From positions 1 to 64,000 of the forward strand of contig CAJTZS010000022.1 in assembly GCA_910584055.1 (NCBI GenBank): DNA of 64,000 bases. The letters run 5' to 3'. Below, one piece after another: positions 7,323-16,883 of this stretch. The notes under the pieces were generated by a model, which was not told where the DNA came from, made no database searches, and saw only the letters and a program-made list of their open reading frames with translations. The translations under genes and the position numbers were made by a program. This DNA comes from an uncultured Muribaculaceae bacterium (GTDB lineage: Bacteria > Bacteroidota > Bacteroidia > Bacteroidales > Muribaculaceae). The stretch's first letter is position 1. The number at the start of each line of letters is the position of its first letter.

Positions 7323-10300
7323 TTAGCGGATGATGCGTTTGGTGGCTTTCACAGAGCCGTTGCTCATCGTTCTTCTTTCGATTACGAGCGAACCCTTGGC
7401 AGGATTGTCGATGCGGATTCCGTCAAGGCCATAATATACTGTCTCAACCACTTCGGAATCGGTGATTTCCTCAACGCCGGAGCTTTCCCCTTGTTTCATC
7501 AGATTCTTTATCTCTTCAGCGCTCATTGCGCGGTTGAAGATATAGAAATCATCGTAAGCATAGTCAGGGTAGGGGTCTCCGTTGTCGTACCACTGCGAAC
7601 GTCCAAGCCAGTTCTGGTTAGTCCTTCCCATCTCCGAAGGGTTCGGCTGATTGGAGAAAGTTTTAATCAATTCTCCATCCACGTATAGGGAAAGAGTCCC
7701 CGCTTCCTGGCTCAGTGCTATGTTGTACCAACGGTTCTTTTCGAGCGTGAAATTGGCATCCATGTTGGAATTCTTGGAGCCTACGCGCAGTTTATACCTG
7801 AAACCGCTCTTGTTGTTATATCCATAGTCAAGAAGCATCTGTGTTTCATGTCCCGAACCGAAGTCGATTATTCGCCCCACGTTGTCGCCAGAGCGTTTAA
7901 GCCATAGGGAGATTGTAAAGTCCCTGATTTCGGACAGCACTCCGGTTGGGAAAGAGATATAGGATTGGGTGGAAGACACCAGTTTCACAGCACCTTTGTC
8001 ATCTCCCTTGCGGTCGTCGCTCCATACAGCGCCCTGAAGGGAGGCGTTGTTTCCTCCATACCAGTCTTTTGCCGACAATCCCTTGCGCTCGGCGAAAGGA
8101 ACATAGAAATAATTGCCGGCCGCAGGAGTGGCTACAACGGGATCAGAAGGTTCACCTTCCTTGGAGAGACGTTTCGGTATGAGACGGTAATAATATGTTG
8201 TGCCGTTTTCAACCGATGAGTCTATATATTTTACTGCTGAAACTCCCGACTTGAGATCCTCGTATGGCCCGTTCTCGTTTTCGGCGCGCTGCACTCTCCA
8301 TGTCGAAGACCAGGTCTTGGTCCATGTCAGGGTAACCTTCCCGTCGCCAGGAGCGGCGAAGAGGTCGTACACAGCCTCAGGCGCTTCGGTGAGGACCGGG
8401 GTATGTACCTTAACAATTTCGGAAACCGGAGTTGCATCAGCATTGCTGAGCACCGTCACCCTGTACCAGTAGTCATGACCCTTGTCAAGACCTGTGTTCG
8501 AATAGGTTGTCTTGTCTGTTGAAGGCATTATGACCTTGAATTGAGCATCTTCGGCATCTCTGCGTTCAACCATATATCCGCGGGCGCCCTCAACGGTTCC
8601 CCATGTTAGTTTCACTGTTGTCTGGTCTTCGGCAGAAGCTGTGACTTCCGGGGCCGCAACTTCGTTGTCTCGGGTTACAGTGTTTATACGGGAATATATT
8701 GACGCGTCACCCTTGTAGGAAGTGGCCTTTATGCGATACTCCCTTTTTTCCTTCATGTTTATCCTCTCTTCAAAAACCACCGTGGCTCCCGCAACGTAAT
8801 CTTTACCGGGTTCGAGGGTAGCGCATGGGGTCCATTGTCCGCCGTCTTCTTTTTTCTCCACGATGTAGTTTTTGCCTGTTTCCCCGTTGTGATCATACCA
8901 AGAGAGGCGAGCGGTCTTGAAATCCGCGCTGTAGCCCAGGGCCGGAAGTGGCGGTGCTATTTTCCATTCGTGAACGAATTCTGATTTCTTGGTGTATGCG
9001 AGTTTCTGGTTATAGTCAGCGAAATATTTACCGGCAGGAGTGAGTTTACCATCTATTTCCACAGCGCGGGCATCTTGCACGGCATTGTAGAAATGCAGAC
9101 GTTCGAGTTTGTCGAGGGCATCCTGATTAGCCAGGGCGGTTTTCATATATTCGAGCTGCTTGGCCGCATTTTTTTCTGTCAACGGGCGGTTCACCTCTTT
9201 TGTGTAGGCCTCCGGGTCATCGGCAGTGGTGATTTGTTCAGTCTCTTTTCCGTCGCTGCCCGTCACTTTCTTGTAGTAGATGATGTTGCTGTCGGCATCG
9301 CGTCTTGGGCCTTTGGCATCCGGCCAAGACTCGTTGGTCCAGTTTGCGCCATTGTTCCATTCTGTCACCCATACCGGACGCCCTTTCGATACACTGACTG
9401 CTCTGTCTATACGAGATTTGAAATCTGTTGTCGCCTCATACTGGTGATACACCACATAGTCAACGCGATAGTTCAGAGAATCTGCAAGGTTGAAAAAGTT
9501 TGTGAGCCATCCACCCCAAATCCCGGTAGGTGCAGGAGAACCGACGCGAAGTCCGGACTTAAGGAATTCCGGCCATTCCTTTATGATTTCAATAGGCTCG
9601 GAAGGGTGTTCCTTGTCATCGTTATGGTTGTCAGGCTCGTTATCTCCGAGAAGATGAGAGACATTGAACACGTTCTGGCACTGAGAGAAACTCGGCCATC
9701 CGCGATGGTGGCGCTGGGGCACGAATTCACGGTCAACGGTGTTGCTGTCGCCCGGATAATCCGCGCTCCATGCATATGAGTGTGTGGAATTTGTGAAAGT
9801 CAGTACATTCTGGTTCCATCCGCACCATCCCTTCTTTGAAACCCACTGATGTTTGCACACACGGATGAACGAGATGAAAGCTTTGTCGCTGCCGTCTTTG
9901 GTTACGAAACCATCGGGAAGTTCATTTATCACGAGGTCTTCAGTGTCGGCAATGTAGACGCGGCTGTGTCCAGTGCCGTCTGCATTGTTCGCGAATGTGG
10001 CCTGGAATCCTTTGCGGAGCACGAAAGAGCGGATATTGTTGTCGAATTCACCGAGATCCTTATAATAATTCTCCACAGCGAGATCTTTGGAATCGCCCTG
10101 GCAGTTAGTTTGTGTATATACGGTCAGAGCCTTTGCGTAAGTGTCGAGCCCGTGAGGGATAAGCACGCAACCACCGCGATATTGCGCGATGCGCACGTTT
10201 GAATTCACGTTGGCCGGGGCTCCATCGATTTTTATATCCTTAAGGAAATTTTCTATCACGAATGAAGGCTTTACATCATCGAAATAGAGCCAGGCATCGT

Positions 10301-10505
10301 TGCCCACAAGGTTGGCAGAAGAATTGTTGAACGGAGTTTTCGATGTCAGATGCACTTCCGCCTTCCCGGAAATTGTCACATCCGTGTCGGTCAGTCCTGT
10401 CATGGTCTGGTCTGTGGTCAGGCTCAGTGTCTGGTTCGCATATGCCGAAGCGCCGGTAATGGCGGCGGCAATGCACAGGCAGATAGATTTTTTCAGTTTT
10501 GCCAT
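7323..10505 (-). CDS. secreted GH128-like beta-glucanase with FN3, LamG and sorting tail
   Basis: This 1060-residue protein has a signal peptide (cleavage near AYA-NQ) and a ~120-residue N-terminal beta-rich region. The catalytic core (about 215-500) is of the Glyco_hydro_cc/GH128 kind. LLGDNEPDN carries the likely acid/base Glu and VWVTEWNNG the likely nucleophile Glu. Three fibronectin III-like modules follow (about 520-810), then a LamG/concanavalin-like domain (about 815-1000). The ~40-residue C-terminal tail (YYGLDGIRIDNPAKG...) resembles type IX sorting signals. GH128 members cleave beta-1,3-glucan; the exact substrate here is inferred. It is the last of three minus-strand genes sharing the tail, 95 bp after its neighbour, with a hairpin in the gap. 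Confidence 0.75.
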   Translation of the reverse strand: MAKLKKSICLCIAAAITGASAYANQTLSLTTDQTMTGLTDTDVTISGKAEVHLTSKTPFNNSSANLVGNDAWLYFDDVKPSFVIENFLKDIKIDGAPANVNSNVRIAQYRGGCVLIPHGLDTYAKALTVYTQTNCQGDSKDLAVENYYKDLGEFDNNIRSFVLRKGFQATFANNADGTGHSRVYIADTEDLVINELPDGFVTKDGSDKAFISFIRVCKHQWVSKKGWCGWNQNVLTFTNSTHSYAWSADYPGDSNTVDREFVPQRHHRGWPSFSQCQNVFNVSHLLGDNEPDNHNDDKEHPSEPIEIIKEWPEFLKSGLRVGSPAPTGIWGGWLTNFFNLADSLNYRVDYVVYHQYEATTDFKSRIDRAVSVSKGRPVWVTEWNNGANWTNESWPDAKGPRRDADSNIIYYKKVTGSDGKETEQITTADDPEAYTKEVNRPLTEKNAAKQLEYMKTALANQDALDKLERLHFYNAVQDARAVEIDGKLTPAGKYFADYNQKLAYTKKSEFVHEWKIAPPLPALGYSADFKTARLSWYDHNGETGKNYIVEKKEDGGQWTPCATLEPGKDYVAGATVVFEERINMKEKREYRIKATSYKGDASIYSRINTVTRDNEVAAPEVTASAEDQTTVKLTWGTVEGARGYMVERRDAEDAQFKVIMPSTDKTTYSNTGLDKGHDYWYRVTVLSNADATPVSEIVKVHTPVLTEAPEAVYDLFAAPGDGKVTLTWTKTWSSTWRVQRAENENGPYEDLKSGVSAVKYIDSSVENGTTYYYRLIPKRLSKEGEPSDPVVATPAAGNYFYVPFAERKGLSAKDWYGGNNASLQGAVWSDDRKGDDKGAVKLVSSTQSYISFPTGVLSEIRDFTISLWLKRSGDNVGRIIDFGSGHETQMLLDYGYNNKSGFRYKLRVGSKNSNMDANFTLEKNRWYNIALSQEAGTLSLYVDGELIKTFSNQPNPSEMGRTNQNWLGRSQWYDNGDPYPDYAYDDFYIFNRAMSAEEIKNLMKQGESSGVEEITDSEVVETVYYGLDGIRIDNPAKGSLVIERRTMSNGSVKATKRIIR

Positions 10506-10526
10506 ATGATTTAAAGTTGAAATGAA

Positions 10527-10565
10527 GAGAGGCGTGCGTCAACATAAAGAATCTGCACGTCTCTC
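10527..10565 (-). other. intergenic hairpin in the GH128 gene cluster
   Basis: An 11-bp stem with one wobble pair (10527-10537 with 10555-10565) lies between two co-directional secreted-protein genes. No long T-run follows on the minus strand, so it is more likely an RNA-stability or attenuation hairpin than a strong terminator. Confidence 0.45.
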
Positions 10566-10600
10566 TTCCGTAATTGTGCAAGCGAGAACGTGAGTCTCAC

Positions 10601-12139
10601 TTAGCGGATTATTTTTTTACTTACCTTGACGTTGCCATCGGTCATCACACGCTTCTCGATCACGAGTGCTCCCTTCGCAGGGTTCATGATTCTCACGCCG
10701 TCGATGCCGTAATACTCGGTAGCCGATACTTCTGCATTGTCATATATTTCAGAAACGGCAGATGTATCCTTTAAGGTCAGGGAATAGTCGGCTGTGGCGA
10801 AGATTGAGTGAGAACCGATGATTTCCACGTAGTAGGTACCTGCAACGGGTGCTTCCACATCGGTCTCACATTTCTGAAGAATTGCATGATTGTTGTCATC
10901 TGTTTTTTCAAGAGAGAAAACCTTTCCCTGTCCGGCAGCCGGTGCTCCCAATACGGAATACGGCTGATCCTCGGTAGCGTTCCATGTTATCCCTTCAGGT
11001 CCGGGTTTGCCGGAGAAAAGGAGCCCGAGGTATGTGGTTTTGCCGGAACCTTTCAGATAGGCATTGTCAGCATCTTCAGAGACATTGCTCCATGGACCGG
11101 CGAGAACGGAAAGCCTGTATTTCCCCGGAGTCGTGATTTCTACGGGATATACAAACCAGTTAGGATGGGAAGTCCCATTGTCCCAGCGGATCAAAGCCAC
11201 ATTGCCGTTGTATGAAGTGCCTTCGTATTCCACCTTGTCTCCCATATTTTCCCAGCGGACACCGCTGTTCCAAGCCACGTTTGTCCCTGCGCTGAAGTTA
11301 TAGCTGTCGCCATCTTTAGTGTAGGGGAATTTCCAGTATTCCCATCCATGGCGCGGCATGTCGGCCGGAGTCGAGACCTCACCTGCGTTTGCGTCCGCGA
11401 TAAGGTTCTCAGAACCTGTATTCTCACGGCCCTTGACAAATTCGAGCTGATAATCGGCAGTTGCGATAATGGCTCTTGATCCTGTAAGCTCTACATAGTA
11501 TGTGCCCGGATACTGCGCCGTTACCTCGCATTCGCATTTGATAAGCGTCGCATGGTCATTCCCATCTGTTTTTGGAAGGTCGAAAAGTTTACCTGAACCG
11601 GTTTCAGGTAAGCCGAGAGTCGAGAACTCGCTTGTCCCTGTCCAGAGGACACCCTTCGGCCCCCTTTCTTTTGCGAACAGCATTAATAATTCTGCCTGCG
11701 AGGCTGATCCATTGACGAAAGTCCCCTCTTCGGTATTGAGATTGCTCCATCCGCCTGCAAGCACGGAAAATCGATAAGTTCCCGGTGTCTTGATTTCAAC
11801 CGGGAATATGTACCAGAGATTTCTCAGGTTGGTGTCTTTACCGCCGTCCCAACGAGTGAAGGCAATGTTCCCGGTGTATGAGTTGCCGTCATAAGTAACG
11901 GCAGTCGGTTTGTTTTCCCAGCGGACATTGTTCCCGTCCGGGCCGTTGCTGTTCCATGTCAACTGTGTGCCTGCCCCGTCAGTCTTGAATGTCCAAGCCT
12001 GCCAGCCGGCGGCTGCCATCGCGCCCTTGTCGCCTGTTGTGCCTTCGTTGGCTTTTGTCATCAGGTTATCCTGCGCCGCCATGGACATGGCGGCAAACAG
12101 GCAACCTGCGAATAATAAGACTCTTTTCATCTGGAACAT
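10601..12139 (-). CDS. secreted protein with two copies of an unrecognised ~200-residue domain
   Basis: This 512-residue protein has a signal peptide, two tandem copies of one domain (about 25-235 and 240-450) and the same sorting-type tail as its neighbours (YYGIDGVRIMNPAKG...). Each copy shows, in order, NLMTKANEG / NLIADANAG, a Trp-rich segment, VRWEN, YTGNIAFTRWDGG / YNGNVALIRWDNG, a Y.FPVEI.TPG.YR.SVLAG stretch and an ending of the form YYVE..GS..I.ATADY.L. The pattern looks like a secreted beta-sandwich, perhaps glycan-binding. I do not recognise a named family. The downstream GH128-like gene suggests a shared polysaccharide target. ATG 12130 (MKRVLLFAG) is an equally plausible start. 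It begins 3 bp after the preceding gene's stop. Confidence 0.65.
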   Translation of the reverse strand: MFQMKRVLLFAGCLFAAMSMAAQDNLMTKANEGTTGDKGAMAAAGWQAWTFKTDGAGTQLTWNSNGPDGNNVRWENKPTAVTYDGNSYTGNIAFTRWDGGKDTNLRNLWYIFPVEIKTPGTYRFSVLAGGWSNLNTEEGTFVNGSASQAELLMLFAKERGPKGVLWTGTSEFSTLGLPETGSGKLFDLPKTDGNDHATLIKCECEVTAQYPGTYYVELTGSRAIIATADYQLEFVKGRENTGSENLIADANAGEVSTPADMPRHGWEYWKFPYTKDGDSYNFSAGTNVAWNSGVRWENMGDKVEYEGTSYNGNVALIRWDNGTSHPNWFVYPVEITTPGKYRLSVLAGPWSNVSEDADNAYLKGSGKTTYLGLLFSGKPGPEGITWNATEDQPYSVLGAPAAGQGKVFSLEKTDDNNHAILQKCETDVEAPVAGTYYVEIIGSHSIFATADYSLTLKDTSAVSEIYDNAEVSATEYYGIDGVRIMNPAKGALVIEKRVMTDGNVKVSKKIIR

Positions 12140-12142
12140 TTT

Positions 12143-13108
12143 TTATCTGATGAATTTTTTTGAAACCTTTACTGTTCCGTCAGAGAGTGTGGTTCTTTCG
12201 ATAACCAGAGAACCCTTTGCCGGATTTGCAACTTCAACGCCATCGATGCCGTAATAGCGTGTTTCCATGATGTCTGCAGGCGCAAGGGTTTCGATTACAC
12301 CGCTGCCGCCTTCATAAGGAGCTGCGAATGTCAGGGCGAAATCGCCTACAACGAATATGGTGTGTGACCCCTGGAGCGAGATGTAGTATTTGCCGGCTGT
12401 GGGGGCGAGGAGGGTCGTGCTGCATTTGTTCATTACCGGTTTTTCACCGCCGCCGTTCTCAATTTTGAAAAATTTGCCATAGAATTCTTTTACGACGCCT
12501 CTTTCCTGGGCATCCTGCTCATCTGTAACATCCGACCAATGGACATATTCAAGATTCTTGGGGCCAACTTCTTTGGATATTGTTACGCGGATTCCGCATT
12601 GTTTGACATAGCAGGGGTTGTCGCCGTTCGTGTCTCCGTCATTGTTGTTGTTCCAGTTGCCAGCGAGCATTGAGAAATCGTAATATCCAGGAGTGGTTAT
12701 TTCCACGGGGTAACAATACCATCGGGTGTGGTCGCCGCCGCCGTCCCAGCGGAAGAGGGCGACGCTGCCGGCATAGGAATCACCGTTTTCCAGAGTGCAT
12801 TTGTCAGGATAGGATTCGAGCCTTACGTTTGCCGGCCAGCTTTCGGTGATGTTCTCCGGAACATAGTTGGTTTCGTCCAGGCCGCTTGTGGCCCAGTCGA
12901 AGTCAGACTCGAAAGTGAAAATGCCGTCAACGGTCTTGAAAGGGCATTTCCATAGTTGCCATCCGTCCTGCACGAGGGGAGCATCCAATCCTGCCACGTT
13001 GCCATGTGCGCCTTCGGTGGCGTTTCTCATAAGGTTTTGTTCTGCAGCCTGGGCTGACATGCCGAATGCAACGAGAGCGGCACCGGCCATAATAGTAGAA
13101 ATTTTCAT
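12143..13108 (-). CDS. secreted protein with one copy of the same unrecognised domain
   Basis: This 321-residue protein has a signal peptide (cleavage near AQAAE), one copy of the domain found twice in the next gene, and the shared C-terminal tail (YYGIDGVEVANPAKG...). Shared landmarks are EQNLMRNATEG, VRLE, YAGSVALFRWDGGGDH, YPVEITTPGYYDFSMLAGNW and GSHTIFVVGDFALTF. It opens a three-gene minus-strand cluster read away from susC 1. The leader carries ACTAACCTTA, which is also found before susC 1. Function is unknown; a surface glycan-binding role beside a GH128-like enzyme is inference. Confidence 0.65.
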   Translation of the reverse strand: MKISTIMAGAALVAFGMSAQAAEQNLMRNATEGAHGNVAGLDAPLVQDGWQLWKCPFKTVDGIFTFESDFDWATSGLDETNYVPENITESWPANVRLESYPDKCTLENGDSYAGSVALFRWDGGGDHTRWYCYPVEITTPGYYDFSMLAGNWNNNNDGDTNGDNPCYVKQCGIRVTISKEVGPKNLEYVHWSDVTDEQDAQERGVVKEFYGKFFKIENGGGEKPVMNKCSTTLLAPTAGKYYISLQGSHTIFVVGDFALTFAAPYEGGSGVIETLAPADIMETRYYGIDGVEVANPAKGSLVIERTTLSDGTVKVSKKFIR

Positions 13109-13485
13109 AAAAAAATAAGGTTAGTGTTAAAAACTCGGTTAACGTCAAGTCAAAATCGGGTTAACGTCATGGCGCAAAATTATAGCAAGGATACGAGGTG
13201 GTAAATAGGGGAAATGACCAAATATTGCATATGATGATTCCACAGCGGGTTAATGACCAAAACAACGTCAATCGGGGATATAATGGGTGTTTAGACCGAA
13301 AACAGGTGTGAAAACCTTTGAATTGTTCATATGAACTGAATGCCCATCTTTTTAGAAATGTTTAGCCGTTATGCAGAAAAACTATAAATGATAATTTTGC
13401 AAGCGTGAAAAATACAGGTAAAATTATTAAGAGGTAATTGAAAGGTAATTTAGGCTGTCGGATCATGATTGATGGTAACGGCAGG

Positions 13486-13517
13486 TGTCCTTAAGGGGTT
13501 GCAAAGCCTTAAGGACA
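13486..13517. other. perfect inverted repeat upstream of susC 1
   Basis: TGTCCTTAAGG (13486-13496) and CCTTAAGGACA (13507-13517) are exact reverse complements around a 10-nt spacer. They lie 18 bp upstream of the TATTTTTG -7 box of susC 1, where a regulator could overlap the promoter. It could also be the end of an upstream transcript, since TTTCTT follows. Confidence 0.6.
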
Positions 13518-13534
13518 TTTCTTGAAAAAACATT

Positions 13535-13542
13535 TATTTTTG
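13535..13542 (+). promoter_or_regulatory. -7 box of the PUL 1 promoter
   Basis: TATTTTTG fits the TAnnTTTG consensus. There is no good TTTG at the usual distance upstream, as expected of an activator-dependent promoter. The leader to the ATG at 13604 would be ~55 nt and includes ACTAACCTTA. Confidence 0.45.
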
Positions 13543-13603
13543 GAAAACTCATGAAAACTCATGTTCGACCTTAAATATTCAATAATAACTAACCTTAGTT
13601 GAA

Positions 13604-16600
13604 ATGAAAAAATCAATTTCTTTAGTGTGCCTGCTGTTCACATGGATATTCATGATGGGCGCGCAGGCAGCTTCCGCCCCACGGTCGGTAAAGGGAGTCG
13701 TGGTGGATACGGAAGGGGAACCATTGATCGGGGCCACTGTTCAGGTGGAAGGGACATCCACGGGTGTCAGCACCGATATCGATGGTAATTTCGTGATTAA
13801 CGTGGCTTCCGGGCAGACCCTGCTTGTCTCTTACGTCGGCTATTCACCCAAGAAGGTGAAAGTAACCGATTCTTCGGCAGACTTGAGGATAGAACTCAGC
13901 CTTAACGAGGAGATGCTTGAGGATGTTGTCGTTATCGGTTACGGTTCTATGAAGAAGAAAGACCTGACCGGAGCCATCACCCAGATCGATCCAAACAAGA
14001 TTGCGGACTCGAATCCGCAGACTGTTCAGGATATTCTCCGTGGAACAGCCGGACTTCAGGTAGGCTACGATTCTTCTGCAAAGGGAGGCGGTTCTCTCGA
14101 GCTTCGCGGAAAGAACTCTCTCGGCACAAAATCCGATCCGCTTATCATCCTTGACGGAATGCAGTTCTATGGTGAGCTTTCAGAAATCAATCCCGAAGAT
14201 ATCAAGCAGATAGACATTCTGAAGGACTCTTCTTCGGCAGCTATTTATGGTGCGAAGGCGGCAAACGGTGTAATCATAGTGACCACTAAGAAAGGTTCAA
14301 ACACAGGTCGTCCGAGTGTGACATTAAGTGCCAACTGGGGTATCAACACAAAGAGCGCATACCGTAAATATTATGACGCTGACGGTTATCTCGCATATCG
14401 TACGGATTTCTACAAGCGCGACACTTTTGGCTTCGATGAAAACGGCAATTACCGCGATTATCAGAACGGCCAGAAGAATGCCGGATATTATGATTATCCT
14501 TCCGAGGCTAATCTTGCCAAGTATGGCATCACCCTCGACCAGTGGATGGGTTATACATCAAACGGTGCGGATGAATCCCCTCGGAGTGTGTACGGTCGCC
14601 GCATAGGTCTTGATGAAGAGCCGTTGCTGTTCAGCAACTTCCTTGACGACATGTCGTTCAACTGGTTTGATTATGCATTCCGCACGGGACTCAACCAAGA
14701 CTACAATGTCAGTCTTTCCGGAGGAACCGACAAGATGAACTATTACATGAGCGTCGGCTATATGAAGAATCAAGGTGTGGTTAAAGGTAACGACTACAAC
14801 ACCCTCCGCGCCTCGATGAGAATGAGCGGTAAGGTGACCAACTGGCTTGAGGTAGGTGCCAACGTGAATTTCCAGCACCGTTCCGACGGCGACCAGGCCC
14901 TGCATTATAGTGATGACCTTCAGAACCCGAACATCATGAAATTCTCGCCTTATGCTCTTCCATACGATCGCGAGACAGGTGAGATGCTTCAGTTCCCGAT
15001 GGGCGGTACAAACCGTTTCCAACCTTTCCGAAATGAAGAGTTCTACTATAAGTATGAGAAACTGGAGAAAGGTTATATGGTGCTCAACTCCAAGTTCTAT
15101 GTAAATCTCAATCTTCCTTTCGGGATCACATATCAGTTCAACATATCGCCGCGATATCAGTATTTCTGGGACCGTTGGTTCACGAGTGCAGACCTTCCCG
15201 ACTCTAATAAGGCTGACCGCGGTGTGAACCGTGGCTGGGGAAAGAGGTTCGACTGGTCGCTCAACAACACGATAAACTGGGACTACACATTCAACGATGT
15301 TCATCATGTGATGGTGACTCTCGCTCAGGAAGCTGAAGACCGCAAATACTGGAGCGACAAGATCGAGGCAAGAGGCTTTGACCCGACAGATGCCCTCGGC
15401 TTCCACAATACGCAGAATGCGGATAAAGAGATTTCCAAATTCTCTACTGAAGACACGCATGAGAGTGCGGATGCGTTGCTCGCACGTGCGTTCTATGCTT
15501 ACGATGACCGCTATATGATTACTGCCTCGGTGCGTCGGGACGGTTATTCCGCATTCGGAGCCAAATATCCTCACGCTACATTCCCGTCGGTTGCATTGGC
15601 ATGGAATTTCGCCAACGAGAAATTCATGCAGCCCATCTCCGAAATCTGGAGCGCAGGTAAGCTGCGTCTCTCTTGGGGTAAGAACGGTAACCGGGATCTT
15701 GGTAACCCGTATATAGCCCTTGCCAATCTCGGAAGCGGTCAAGGAATGACCATGAACTATATCGACGGCAACGGGAAAGTAGTCAGCGACCTCAAGTATC
15801 TTACAATGAGTCGTCTCTCCAATGAGAATCTCCGTTGGGAAAAGACAGAGGCGTTCAACGTCGGACTCGATCTCGGTTTCTTCAACAACCGCTTGAACCT
15901 TAGTGCAGACTGGTATTATAAGAGAACGAACGACATGGTGATGAAGATGGCGCTTCCCGGCTTTTCAGGTTTCAATGAGGTCGCCACCAATATCGGCCGG
16001 GTTGACAACACCGGTATCGAGCTGTCGATCAACTCCCTCAATATCTCGAACAATATTCTTGACTGGAGCACGACATTCGCTTTCTCCTACAATAAGAACA
16101 AGATCGTTCACATTGACTACCAGATGGAAGATATCCTTGATGCCAACGGCAACGTGATAGGACAGAAAGAGAAGGATAATTCCAGCAACGGTTGGTTTAT
16201 CGGGAAATCGATAGAAGAGATCTGGGATTACGATGTAATCGGCATATGGCAGCCTTCGGAGGCAGCAGAGGCAGCGAAATACAATCAGCGTCCCGGTGAT
16301 CCCAAAGTTGCGAACTATTATACTGAAGACGACAAGGTGGATCCTGAAACAGGTGAGCGCACGGCAGTCTATAATGACAAGGACAAGATTTTCCATGGTC
16401 CCAAGCATGCACCCTTCTTCCTCAGCATGAGGAACGATTTCACCCTCTGGAAGGATTTCACCATCAGTTTCACCTTCTACAGCAAGTTCGGTCATAAGAG
16501 TGCATCGGGTGAATATCGCAATGCTGACAATCCATCCGACATAATCACCCATGGATTGAACACATATGAAAAAGAATATTGGACACCCGAGAATCAAAGC

Positions 16601-16873
16601 GAATATTTTGGTCGCCTAATGGCCCAGGGTCCTACCGGCGCGACTGGCGTGAACCGAGTGATAAGCCGTAATTTCTTACGTCTGAGCGATCTTACGTTCG
16701 GCTATACACTCCCAAAGAAATGGACGAGCAAGGCATTCATGGAGCGTGTGCGCGTCACATTCGGTATTAAGAATCTCTTCACAATCAATCCTCCGAAATG
16801 GAGCTACGGCGATCCCGAGAACTGGGGAGTCGGCAACCGCGTATTCAATTTCGGTATTAACGTAACATTCTAA
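13604..16873 (+). CDS. SusC-like TonB-dependent outer-membrane transporter (PUL 1)
   Basis: This 1089-residue protein has a signal peptide and a carboxypeptidase regulatory-like domain (VKGVVVDTEGEPLIGATV, about 28-105). A SusC plug follows, with VVVIGYGSMKKKDLTGAI and the RGKNSLG / LIILDGMQ region, then a long beta-barrel ending in an aromatic-terminated strand (FNFGINVTF). There is no STN domain, so it is not expected to signal through FecR/ECF sigma. It imports oligosaccharides across the outer membrane with the SusD encoded 10 bp downstream. The adjacent hybrid two-component system is the likely regulator, and the GH105-DUF2264 enzyme suggests a uronic acid-containing glycan. The closed susCD pair has a terminator after susD. 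Confidence 0.95.
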   Translation: MKKSISLVCLLFTWIFMMGAQAASAPRSVKGVVVDTEGEPLIGATVQVEGTSTGVSTDIDGNFVINVASGQTLLVSYVGYSPKKVKVTDSSADLRIELSLNEEMLEDVVVIGYGSMKKKDLTGAITQIDPNKIADSNPQTVQDILRGTAGLQVGYDSSAKGGGSLELRGKNSLGTKSDPLIILDGMQFYGELSEINPEDIKQIDILKDSSSAAIYGAKAANGVIIVTTKKGSNTGRPSVTLSANWGINTKSAYRKYYDADGYLAYRTDFYKRDTFGFDENGNYRDYQNGQKNAGYYDYPSEANLAKYGITLDQWMGYTSNGADESPRSVYGRRIGLDEEPLLFSNFLDDMSFNWFDYAFRTGLNQDYNVSLSGGTDKMNYYMSVGYMKNQGVVKGNDYNTLRASMRMSGKVTNWLEVGANVNFQHRSDGDQALHYSDDLQNPNIMKFSPYALPYDRETGEMLQFPMGGTNRFQPFRNEEFYYKYEKLEKGYMVLNSKFYVNLNLPFGITYQFNISPRYQYFWDRWFTSADLPDSNKADRGVNRGWGKRFDWSLNNTINWDYTFNDVHHVMVTLAQEAEDRKYWSDKIEARGFDPTDALGFHNTQNADKEISKFSTEDTHESADALLARAFYAYDDRYMITASVRRDGYSAFGAKYPHATFPSVALAWNFANEKFMQPISEIWSAGKLRLSWGKNGNRDLGNPYIALANLGSGQGMTMNYIDGNGKVVSDLKYLTMSRLSNENLRWEKTEAFNVGLDLGFFNNRLNLSADWYYKRTNDMVMKMALPGFSGFNEVATNIGRVDNTGIELSINSLNISNNILDWSTTFAFSYNKNKIVHIDYQMEDILDANGNVIGQKEKDNSSNGWFIGKSIEEIWDYDVIGIWQPSEAAEAAKYNQRPGDPKVANYYTEDDKVDPETGERTAVYNDKDKIFHGPKHAPFFLSMRNDFTLWKDFTISFTFYSKFGHKSASGEYRNADNPSDIITHGLNTYEKEYWTPENQSEYFGRLMAQGPTGATGVNRVISRNFLRLSDLTFGYTLPKKWTSKAFMERVRVTFGIKNLFTINPPKWSYGDPENWGVGNRVFNFGINVTF

Positions 16874-16883
16874 GCTTCCAGAA

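Larger units (their letters stand above)
13109..13603. promoter_or_regulatory. divergent control region between the GH128 cluster and PUL 1
   Basis: No gene is present in these 495 bp. GGTTAACGTCA occurs twice as a direct repeat (13137-13147 and 13159-13169), 22 bp apart, about two helical turns. AATGACCAAA recurs near 13213 and 13252. A minus-strand -7 box TAATTTTG is at 13175-13182 and a plus-strand -7 box TATTTTTG is at 13535-13542. A perfect 11-bp inverted repeat lies at 13486-13517. Operator function is inferred. Confidence 0.5.

Noticed and set aside
14558..15742. 394-codon open frame on the minus strand inside susC 1
   Set aside because: It lies wholly antisense to a strongly supported SusC gene, shows no domain, and fits a composition artefact of the opposite strand.
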